From: an uncultured Lachnoclostridium sp.
Lineage (GTDB): Bacteria; Bacillota; Clostridia; Lachnospirales; Lachnospiraceae
Assembly: GCA_958425285.1 (NCBI GenBank)
Contig: CATZVV010000023.1
Coordinates: 1 to 13,361 of the forward strand
Direction of reading: 5' to 3'
DNA: 13,361 bases
Shown: one piece after another, positions 6,209 to 12,235 of the stretch
How the letters are laid out: every line of letters begins with the position of its first letter
How positions within the stretch are numbered: the stretch's first letter is position 1
Translations under genes and position numbers: made by a program
The notes under the pieces: model-generated
Databases searched by the model: none
Seen by the model: the letters and a program-made list of their open reading frames with translations, nothing else
What the model was told of the DNA's origin: nothing

Positions 6209-7477
6209 TTATTCATCAATTGCTTTTCCAATATCATTTCTCATATATTTATTTTCAAAATCAATCCACTTTGTCGCCTCATAGGCATTCTTCCTTGCCT
6301 CTTTTAAACTATTACCTTTTGCTGTAATGCCAAGAACACGTCCTCCATTTGTCACAATCTGGTCACCGTCAAATTTTGTTCCGGCATGGAATACATAATA
6401 TCCGTCTTTGTCTTTAAAGTTTTCAAAGCCAGTAATTACCTTTCCCTTCTCATAGGCAAGAGGATAACCGTCAGAGGCGAGTACAACACATACAGCCGCA
6501 TTATCCTCAAACTCCAATGGTACCTCATCCAACTTTCCATCAATACAGGCATTCATCACATCAATAATATCATTCTTCATACGCGGTAATATAACCTGTG
6601 CCTCTGGATCTCCAAAGCGTGCATTGTATTCCAGTACTTTGGGTCCATCCTCTGTCAGCATCAATCCCACAAATAAGATTCCTACAAAGTCTCTGCCCTC
6701 TGCTTTCATCGCATCCATGGTACGCTGATAAATATTTTCTTCACAAAATTTTTGAACTTCCTCTGTATAGAACGGACTTGGAGAAAATGTTCCCATTCCT
6801 CCGGTGTTCAAACCTTCGTCATTATCCTTCGCACGCTTATGATCCTGTGCGCTTGTCATTGGTAATATATGAGTTCCATCACAGTAGCAGAGCACGGAAA
6901 CTTCCCGTCCGGTCATAAATTCCTCAATAACCACGCGATTCCCTGCATCTCCAAAATGCTTATCCAGCATAATTTCCTTCACTGCCTCTTTCGCTTCATT
7001 CAAGGTCTGGCAAATCAAAACGCCCTTTCCAAGTGCAAGCCCATCTGCTTTTACAACAATCGGCATTTTGCATGTTTCCAAATAAGCAATTGCATCCTCT
7101 GCCGTCTCAAAATTTTCATATGCCGCCGTCGGAATGTGATACTTTTTCATCAAATCCTTTGAAAAAGCCTTAGAACCTTCAATAATTGCAGCATTTTTTC
7201 TAGGTCCAAACACACGCAGGCCACGTGCTTCAAATACATCTACTACACCTGCAACTAATGGATCATCCATACCGATAATTGTCAAATCAATCGCTTCTTT
7301 TTCTGCAAAATCTGCTAATTTCTCCAATTCCATTGCAGTAATATCGATACATTCCGCATACTGCGCAATTCCAGCGTTTCCCGGTGCACAATAAATCTTT
7401 GGCTGATATTTACTTTTTGCTACACTGGCAGCAATCGCATGCTCCCTACCGCCGCTTCCAACAATAAGTACTTTCAC
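6209..7477 (-). CDS. purD: Phosphoribosylamine--glycine ligase (GAR synthetase)
   Basis: A 422-residue ATP-grasp enzyme that joins phosphoribosylamine and glycine using ATP, the second step of purine synthesis. VGSGGREHA at 6-14 opens the N-terminal domain, VVKADGLALGKGV at 141-153 is the ATP-grasp lysine region, NTGGMGTFSP lies at 224-233, and the metal-binding LEYNARFGDPEAQ at 282-294 is intact. It starts with GTG (7475-7477), with GGAGG six bases upstream. No ATG near the N-terminus could replace it without losing the glycine loop. The gap from purN is 36 nt and to glyA 17 nt. Confidence 0.98.
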   Translation of the reverse strand: MKVLIVGSGGREHAIAASVAKSKYQPKIYCAPGNAGIAQYAECIDITAMELEKLADFAEKEAIDLTIIGMDDPLVAGVVDVFEARGLRVFGPRKNAAIIEGSKAFSKDLMKKYHIPTAAYENFETAEDAIAYLETCKMPIVVKADGLALGKGVLICQTLNEAKEAVKEIMLDKHFGDAGNRVVIEEFMTGREVSVLCYCDGTHILPMTSAQDHKRAKDNDEGLNTGGMGTFSPSPFYTEEVQKFCEENIYQRTMDAMKAEGRDFVGILFVGLMLTEDGPKVLEYNARFGDPEAQVILPRMKNDIIDVMNACIDGKLDEVPLEFEDNAAVCVVLASDGYPLAYEKGKVITGFENFKDKDGYYVFHAGTKFDGDQIVTNGGRVLGITAKGNSLKEARKNAYEATKWIDFENKYMRNDIGKAIDE

Positions 7478-7513
7478 TTGAATCCTCCATTCTATTATAA
7501 ATCAATTTGCAAA

Positions 7514-8140
7514 CTATTTATCTATACGATGTACAACACCATCTTTGACCTCTATTTTCCCATTTGCAATCAAATTAATTGCTTCTGGAAAAATTTTCCA
7601 TTCTGCTTCCTCCATGACCCGAAGCTGTAGCGTTTCCGGTGTATCATCTTCCTTGACGTCTACTGCCTTTTGCAGAATAATCGGACCGGTATCCGTTCCT
7701 TCATCAACAAAGTGAACGGTGGCTCCCGTCACTTTATTTCCACGTTTCAATACACTTTCATGAACCTTCAGACCATAGTATCCCGGACCACAATGTGAAG
7801 GAATCAGAGAAGGGTGGATATTCACAATCCGGTTCGGATATGCTACCACTAAATTTCTCGGAATAATTACCAAATATCCGGCCAAAACAATTAACTCGAT
7901 TTTATATTTTCTCATCAATTTCAAAAGTGCATCATTAAACTCAGAACGTTCACCAAAATCTTTCGGAGAAAGTACTTCACTTGGTATTCCTGCCTTTTCT
8001 GCACGTTCTAATGCATAAACATTCGCTTTATTACTAACAACCAATTCTAAAGAAACATTTTTTATTGTTCCATCTTCCACACCGTCAATAATGGCCTGAA
8101 GATTTGTTCCACCACCAGATACTAAAACTGCTGTTTTCAT
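7514..8140 (-). CDS. purN: Phosphoribosylglycinamide formyltransferase
   Basis: A 208-residue enzyme that transfers the formyl group of 10-formyl-THF to GAR, the third step of purine synthesis. The N-terminus VLVSGGGTNLQAIID (5-19) binds the phosphoribosyl moiety. The catalytic triad by alignment with E. coli PurN is Asn107 and His109 (NIHPSLIPS) with Asp150 (DEGTDTGPI). A short insert, CGPGYYGL (117-124), after the catalytic loop is usual in clostridial PurN. The frame is open up to 8227 inside purM, but the ATG at 8138-8140 is chosen because AAGGAGATTACG lies directly upstream and the protein then begins as the family does. It starts 25 nt after the purM stop. Confidence 0.97.
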   Translation of the reverse strand: MKTAVLVSGGGTNLQAIIDGVEDGTIKNVSLELVVSNKANVYALERAEKAGIPSEVLSPKDFGERSEFNDALLKLMRKYKIELIVLAGYLVIIPRNLVVAYPNRIVNIHPSLIPSHCGPGYYGLKVHESVLKRGNKVTGATVHFVDEGTDTGPIILQKAVDVKEDDTPETLQLRVMEEAEWKIFPEAINLIANGKIEVKDGVVHRIDK

Positions 8141-8165
8141 CGTAATCTCCTTCATACTGTCATTA

Positions 8166-9191
8166 CTACTGAAGTGTAATTCCTCTTTCACCGGCTTTGA
8201 TTTCGCCCAGAATATATGGAGTCTCACCAGCCTCTTGAATTGCTGCTACAGTCTTGTCCACATCTAACTTATCAACTGCTGTAATCATACCAACACCCAT
8301 GTTGTAAGTATTGAACATGGATTTCTCGTCAACTCCGCCGTCCTTTGCCAGCATATCAAAAATAGGCAGTACCTGAAAACTACTCCTGTCAATAACTGCA
8401 TGCATCCCCTCACATAGCATACGTGGAATGTTTTCATAAAAACCACCACCTGTAATATGACTGCAGGCCTTAATTTTTACGCCTGCCTGTTTTATTTTCC
8501 GGAGTGCCTTTACATATATTTTAGTTGGTGTTAAAAGTGCCTCACCCAGCGTTTTACCTAAACTTTCATAGTATTTAGAAAGTGCTTCTTTCTCCATCGG
8601 GAAGACATTTCTTACAAGTGAATACCCGTTACTGTGAATACCGGAAGAAGCCATTCCGACCAACACATCCCCTGCCTTTAAATCTTTTCCGGTTATCATA
8701 TCTTTCTTATCAACAATCCCAACGGAAAAGCCTGCCAAATCATATTCGTCCACCGGATAAAATCCCGGCATTTCTGCAGTTTCTCCACCAATAAGTGCTG
8801 CATCTGACTGTTTACAGCCTTCTGCAACCCCGCTGACAATTGTCGCAATTTTTTCCGGTTCATTTTTTCCACAGGCGATATAGTCAAGGAAAAATAATGG
8901 CTCACCGCCTGCACATGCAATATCATTCACACACATTGCTACACAATCAATACCAATGGTGTCATGTTTATCCATAATAAAAGCCAGTTTTAACTTGGTT
9001 CCGACTCCATCGGTTCCGGAAACCAGTGTTGGTTCTTCCATTCCCATAAACCTTTTCAATGAAAACGCCCCTGAAAATCCTCCAATATCTGTCAGAACCT
9101 CGCTTCGCATCGTTGCAGCAATGTGCTCCTTCATTAAGGCAACAGCTTTGTATCCTGCTTCAATATCGACTCCAGCTTTTTTGTAATCCAT
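8166..9191 (-). CDS. purM: Phosphoribosylformylglycinamidine cyclo-ligase (AIR synthetase)
   Basis: A 341-residue ATP-dependent enzyme that closes the imidazole ring of AIR, the fifth step of purine synthesis. It begins YKKAGVDIEAG, the typical PurM N-terminus. GTDGVGTK (59-66), MCVNDIACAGG (86-96), GGETAEMPG (135-143), SSGIHSNGYSLVR (182-194) and HITGGGFYENI (245-255) are all in place. The AGGAGG ribosome site is 10 bases before the ATG. This is the first gene of the operon: a terminator for the upstream gene and a promoter lie between 9192 and 9312. Other pur genes (purF, purL, purE, purC, purH) are not in the window and must be elsewhere, since the operon starts here. Confidence 0.98.
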   Translation of the reverse strand: MDYKKAGVDIEAGYKAVALMKEHIAATMRSEVLTDIGGFSGAFSLKRFMGMEEPTLVSGTDGVGTKLKLAFIMDKHDTIGIDCVAMCVNDIACAGGEPLFFLDYIACGKNEPEKIATIVSGVAEGCKQSDAALIGGETAEMPGFYPVDEYDLAGFSVGIVDKKDMITGKDLKAGDVLVGMASSGIHSNGYSLVRNVFPMEKEALSKYYESLGKTLGEALLTPTKIYVKALRKIKQAGVKIKACSHITGGGFYENIPRMLCEGMHAVIDRSSFQVLPIFDMLAKDGGVDEKSMFNTYNMGVGMITAVDKLDVDKTVAAIQEAGETPYILGEIKAGERGITLQ

Positions 9192-9217
9192 GAATCAATT
9201 ACCTCCTAAGTAATGTT

Positions 9218-9251
9218 TTTTCAGTGTATTAACCCAAGTATTTTCAGTGTA
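9218..9251 (-). repeat. 11-bp direct repeat at the pur promoter, possible operator
   Basis: The 11-mer TTTTCAGTGTA (plus strand; TACACTGAAAA on the coding strand) occurs at 9218-9228 and again at 9241-9251, a period of 23 bp. The upstream copy covers the -10 element, and the downstream copy lies in the early transcribed leader. It is not a Bacillus PurR box. A regulator-binding site is inferred from position only. Confidence 0.45.
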
Positions 9252-9274
9252 GCATACTTTTCCTTTTTTTACAA
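9246..9274 (-). promoter_or_regulatory. Promoter of the purM-purN-purD-glyA operon
   Basis: On the minus strand TTGTAA (-35, 9269-9274) is separated by 17 bases from TACACT (-10, 9246-9251). The -10 is preceded by TGC, giving an extended TGn element that compensates for the weak hexamers. The expected leader is about 50 bases, too short for a purine riboswitch, and none is visible. Confidence 0.65.
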
Positions 9275-9278
9275 TATA

Positions 9279-9309
9279 AAAGAAGACACAGGAATCTGTG
9301 TCCTTCTTT
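9279..9309 (-). terminator. Rho-independent terminator of the bioB-fliB-like operon
   Basis: Directly after the stop at 9313, AAAGAAGGACACAG pairs with CTGTGTCTTCTTT (one bulged G, 4-base loop, 13 bp). The 3' arm ends in a T-rich stretch continuing TTTATATTGT on the minus strand. It separates the biotin unit from the pur promoter. Confidence 0.82.
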
Positions 9310-9312
9310 ATG

Positions 9313-10434
9313 CTATCTATTATGTCCGGCATATTGTAGCATCAACCAATCTTCCAGTAATTCTAAATTTTCTTCTGAATGTTCAACCTCCCTCGCATAT
9401 CTTCGTGCCACCTCACTGATATCGCGTTTTGTCAACTGTCCCTGCTCTAGCCAACGGGCCATCAAAAATTCCTGAATCATTAAAACTGAGAATACCGCTA
9501 ATGCAGCTTTTGAATAAATCCATTCGTCATAAACCGCTCCACAAAAATATGTATAAATGAAAAATGTCACGAGCTGTCTTCCTATTTGTTCCCATTTTTT
9601 TTCATTTTCACTGTATTTTCCATAGGATTCCTGAAATTCATTATAAATTTTTTGGTATTCGCACTCGCCCTTTTCATAGAGTCGTTCCCATGTCAACAAA
9701 AGCAGTTCTCCCCATGATTCATCCAGAAGTTCCAGTTTCAAAAGCACTATAAAATACTTCGTCTTCTTTTCATATGATGAAACTCCAAGACAATCTTGGG
9801 GATACTCAAGGGCATGCTCTAACACACCGTCTACATCAAAAAAACGTTCCTCGTTCACACACTTTTGAATTGCCCCTGATAATTTTAAAATCATTTCCAG
9901 CCGTACTAAAAAAGGAATCTCTTTCTTATTTAAAATCTGGTAAATCTTCTCTCTCGCATCCTCTAGCTGAGTAAATAAAAGAAGATTCATCATTCCAAAC
10001 TCATCTTCCTCTATTTCATCCTCCCACTCAACAAATTTTCCATTGTTTTTATTAGCAAAAATCAACTCTGCTGCAACCGGGCAGGACAAAGAGAGAGAAT
10101 ATTCCCTCTGACCCTCAAATTCTTCTATATGCCTCGGATAACTTTGACAGGTTTCACAGAGAAAATTTTTCCCCAGTTCACTTTGCAAATCACATAAATG
10201 ATTTTCATTTAGGAAACAGCATCTTCTTCCATTTTGAAGAAATATTCCTTCCTCCCAGTCAATCTCATTCTGCAGCCGCTTTCCAAACTCTCCCTCTACC
10301 ATCCTGTACCTCTCAAGACTTTCGTCATCTACTACAACCTGCCACCCAGCACAACAAGTAGCAGGGCAGGCTCCGGCAATACATTGAAAGTCATCGTAAT
10401 AATCCGGTTTTATATATTTCATTCTTAAATTCAT
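9313..10434 (-). CDS. FliB-family (flagellin lysine-N-methylase-like) cysteine-cluster protein
   Basis: A 373-residue protein of the family annotated as flagellin lysine-N-methylase, built on the CxxCxxCC-type metal-binding domain. The N-terminal cluster is Cys18, Cys23, Cys27 and Cys28 in FQCIAGACPATCCAGW, followed by Cys72-Cys73, Cys81, Cys93, Cys96 (LCETCQSYPR) and Cys118. This layout fits an Fe-S or zinc site. The C-terminal two thirds are helical and variable. True FliB proteins methylate flagellin, but no flagellar gene is in this window and many family members occur away from flagella, so the substrate is unknown. The ATG at 10432-10434 overlaps the bioB stop by 4 nt (ATGA), giving tight coupling. 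The second ATG at 10422 matches the usual family start MKYIKPDYY and is an alternative. A terminator follows the gene. Confidence 0.8.
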   Translation of the reverse strand: MNLRMKYIKPDYYDDFQCIAGACPATCCAGWQVVVDDESLERYRMVEGEFGKRLQNEIDWEEGIFLQNGRRCCFLNENHLCDLQSELGKNFLCETCQSYPRHIEEFEGQREYSLSLSCPVAAELIFANKNNGKFVEWEDEIEEDEFGMMNLLLFTQLEDAREKIYQILNKKEIPFLVRLEMILKLSGAIQKCVNEERFFDVDGVLEHALEYPQDCLGVSSYEKKTKYFIVLLKLELLDESWGELLLLTWERLYEKGECEYQKIYNEFQESYGKYSENEKKWEQIGRQLVTFFIYTYFCGAVYDEWIYSKAALAVFSVLMIQEFLMARWLEQGQLTKRDISEVARRYAREVEHSEENLELLEDWLMLQYAGHNR

Positions 10435-11393
10435 TCCTCTCTGGTTTTAAATCCCAGGCTCTGTACCAACTCCATGTCCTTTTCGATGCTTATACCATCT
10501 GTCGTAAGCATATCTCCGGAAATAGCGGCATTTGCACCGGATTCAAATGCCCATGCTCCAAAATCCGGTAATAAACCTCTTCCTCCTGCCAGCCTGATAT
10601 AGGCCTTCGGCAGGATAAAACGGTAAACCGCCACCGTCCGGCAAAACATATCATAATCAATTTCCGGCATATATTCAAATGGGGTACCTAGAATTGGAGT
10701 AAACCGATTGATTGGAACAGAATGAATATCTAGTTCCCTCAATGTAATTGCCATATCAATCCGGTCCGATACAGACTCCCCAATTCCTATAATTCCTCCA
10801 CTGCAAACCTGCATCCCAGCTTCTTTTGCCTGTAAAATTGCACGAACTTTGTCCTGAAAGGAATGTGTCGTACAGACTTTCGGAAAATAATTTTCTGCTG
10901 ACTCCAGGTTATTATGAATTCGTGTGATACCTGCTGCTTTTATCTTCTCATACTGTTTTTTATTCAAAAGACCAAAAGAAGCACACACTGACTGACCGGT
11001 TCGCTCACGTATTTCTCTTACAGAATCGCAGACCTGATCAATTTCACTTTCACTTAGGCATTTACCAGATGTAACAATAGAATATCTCATAATTCCATGC
11101 TTTGCATTATACTCTGCCTGCCGGACTAACTCTTCTTTCTCTTGCAGAGCGTAAACCTCTACTCCAGAATGATAAGCAGCAGACTGGGCACAAAACTTAC
11201 AATCTTCAGAACATTTCCCACTTTTCCCATTAACAATAGTACAAAAATCAAAATAATTTCCACAAAATGCTTCTCTGATTTCATTTGCTGCCTCGCAAAG
11301 TTCATCAATTGGAGCTTCATATAATTTACATGCCTCTTTTTTTGTAATCTTATAACCACCGCAAACTTTTTCTTTTAATTCTTCTATACACAT
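10431..11393 (-). CDS. bioB: Biotin synthase, probably the anaerobe (type II) form
   Basis: A 320-residue radical-SAM enzyme that inserts sulfur into dethiobiotin to make biotin. The SAM cluster is Cys61, Cys65 and Cys68 in GKCSEDCKFCAQS. VCASFG (Cys137), VCSGGIIGIGES (Cys197) and IRLAGGR (Arg267) align with the auxiliary-cluster ligands Cys128, Cys188 and Arg260 of E. coli BioB. The position of E. coli Cys97 is Ser105 here (RYSIV against RFCMG), while extra cysteines occur at 44, 51, 112 and 122. This suits the BioB class of obligate anaerobes, reported to use a different auxiliary cluster. The start at 11391-11393 (MCIEELKEK) is preferred because AAAGGA lies upstream; an ATG at 11411 has no ribosome site. 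A BirA-type operator overlaps the promoter. No bioA, bioD or bioF is in the window, so the cell may make or import dethiobiotin by other means. Confidence 0.95.
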   Translation of the reverse strand: MCIEELKEKVCGGYKITKKEACKLYEAPIDELCEAANEIREAFCGNYFDFCTIVNGKSGKCSEDCKFCAQSAAYHSGVEVYALQEKEELVRQAEYNAKHGIMRYSIVTSGKCLSESEIDQVCDSVREIRERTGQSVCASFGLLNKKQYEKIKAAGITRIHNNLESAENYFPKVCTTHSFQDKVRAILQAKEAGMQVCSGGIIGIGESVSDRIDMAITLRELDIHSVPINRFTPILGTPFEYMPEIDYDMFCRTVAVYRFILPKAYIRLAGGRGLLPDFGAWAFESGANAAISGDMLTTDGISIEKDMELVQSLGFKTREE

Positions 11394-11418
11394 AATCTTC
11401 CATCCTTTCATACTAACT

Positions 11419-11447
11419 ATCTTATGATAGAGGCCTTCTCATGTCAA
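11419..11447 (-). promoter_or_regulatory. bioB promoter
   Basis: On the minus strand a perfect TTGACA (-35, 11442-11447) is followed after 17 bases by TAAGAT (-10, 11419-11424). The -35 hexamer is part of the right half of the biotin operator, so repressor binding would block RNA polymerase. The short palindrome CTATC/GATAG surrounds the -10. Confidence 0.8.
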
Positions 11448-11470
11448 CCATTTTATTCTTATAGGTTTAC
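11443..11470 (-). promoter_or_regulatory. BirA-type biotin operator
   Basis: On the minus strand GTAAACC is followed by 14 AT-rich bases and then GGTTGAC, an imperfect inverted repeat differing at one position (GTAAACC would pair with GGTTTAC). It matches the known BirA operator pattern of a GTAAAC half-site, spacer and GGTTTAC half-site, though spacing and flanks were judged by eye. It sits just upstream of bioB and overlaps its -35, consistent with repression when biotin is plentiful. Confidence 0.8.
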
Positions 11471-11480
11471 GATTAATTTC

Positions 11481-12140
11481 TTATATAAACTCTTTTGCTT
11501 CTTCTAAACGACTATAAAACTGTGGATAAAAGTCCTTCTCTATGTCATATGGCTTATTAAAAAATTGCATCAGCAAATACATAGCATACTGTTTTCTTTC
11601 TTGCTCATTCTGGCTCTTTACAACAAGATGTTCCCACCTTTTGAGAAACTTATGCCATGATAATACAAACCTTTCATACTTTTTTATATTTGGTGTATCC
11701 ATCCACCCACTCACTCGCACTTCTGTCTTTAATTCATACTTGCACTCATGTATCTGAAGAAAATAGTGAAAGCCGTTTTCCTCGTAAATCCTTCCAAGAG
11801 GAAAGAGCCGGCAAATACCCGGACGATGCGGATGGATACTGCACCGTCCACCCTCTGTCAGATAAAAACATGCTTCCTCTCGTCCATTCATCTTCACGTT
11901 AGGCAAAATCAATCCATCTACTACATTCAATTCTATTCCACCTTCCATCAATTCCTTTATGGTACAAGAAAAGCAGCTCATTAGCCGATATATATCATAC
12001 GGATCTAAAACAATTGATGTTCCCATTGCATGACAGCAATCCGAACATCCTTTGCAATCGTTGCATCCAGCGAGTACCATATCATCTCTATGATAAAGTT
12101 TTCCGTCCGAAACAGCATTCATATTCCAGTTTCTTTTCAT
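11481..12140 (-). CDS. YkgJ-family cysteine cluster protein
   Basis: A 219-residue protein of the YkgJ (putative zinc- or iron-chelating) family. The N-terminal motif CNDCKGCSDCC gives Cys26, 29, 32, 35 and 36. Then come Cys91 (ACFYL), Cys100 (GGRCSIHPHRP), Cys110 (GICRLFPLGR) and Cys133, the usual pattern for this domain. Its biochemical role is not established. The ATG at 12138-12140 is chosen because GGAGGAACTT sits directly before it; the ATG four codons earlier lies within that ribosome site and has none of its own. It is separated from ftsZ by a terminator and from bioB by the biotin promoter/operator, so it is probably its own transcript, but I could not identify a convincing promoter for it. 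Confidence 0.85.
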   Translation of the reverse strand: MKRNWNMNAVSDGKLYHRDDMVLAGCNDCKGCSDCCHAMGTSIVLDPYDIYRLMSCFSCTIKELMEGGIELNVVDGLILPNVKMNGREEACFYLTEGGRCSIHPHRPGICRLFPLGRIYEENGFHYFLQIHECKYELKTEVRVSGWMDTPNIKKYERFVLSWHKFLKRWEHLVVKSQNEQERKQYAMYLLMQFFNKPYDIEKDFYPQFYSRLEEAKEFI

Positions 12141-12189
12141 AAGTTCCTCCATTTTTCCATGTCATTCATAATCCAGCTTCATTCTAACC

Positions 12190-12219
12190 AAAAACACCCC
12201 TCGCTATAACCGAGAGGTG
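12190..12219 (-). terminator. Rho-independent terminator of ftsZ
   Basis: CACCTCTCG pairs with CGAGGGGTG (12211-12219 with 12195-12203; 9 bp including one G-T wobble, 7-base loop) and is followed by TTTTT on the minus strand (12190-12194). It lies 16 bases after the ftsZ stop. Confidence 0.9.
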
Positions 12220-12235
12220 CAAATGATTTATATTC

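Noticed and set aside
5909..6307. 132-codon plus-strand open frame opposite glyA/purD
   Set aside because: It is antisense to strongly conserved enzyme codons and resembles no protein family I know.
7494..7499. Perfect TATAAT between purN and purD as an internal promoter
   Set aside because: No acceptable -35 lies 16-18 bases upstream; AT-rich spacer can give this by chance.
8141..8227. Longer PurN start overlapping purM
   Set aside because: The extra 29 residues have no family match, and the ATG at 8138-8140 has a proper ribosome site and the typical PurN beginning.
9192..9245. Purine or THF riboswitch in the pur leader
   Set aside because: The leader is only about 50 bases and shows no stem pattern of those classes.
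12141..12189. Promoter for the YkgJ-family gene
   Set aside because: TTGGTT and TATGAA occur but only 15 bases apart, too weak to call.
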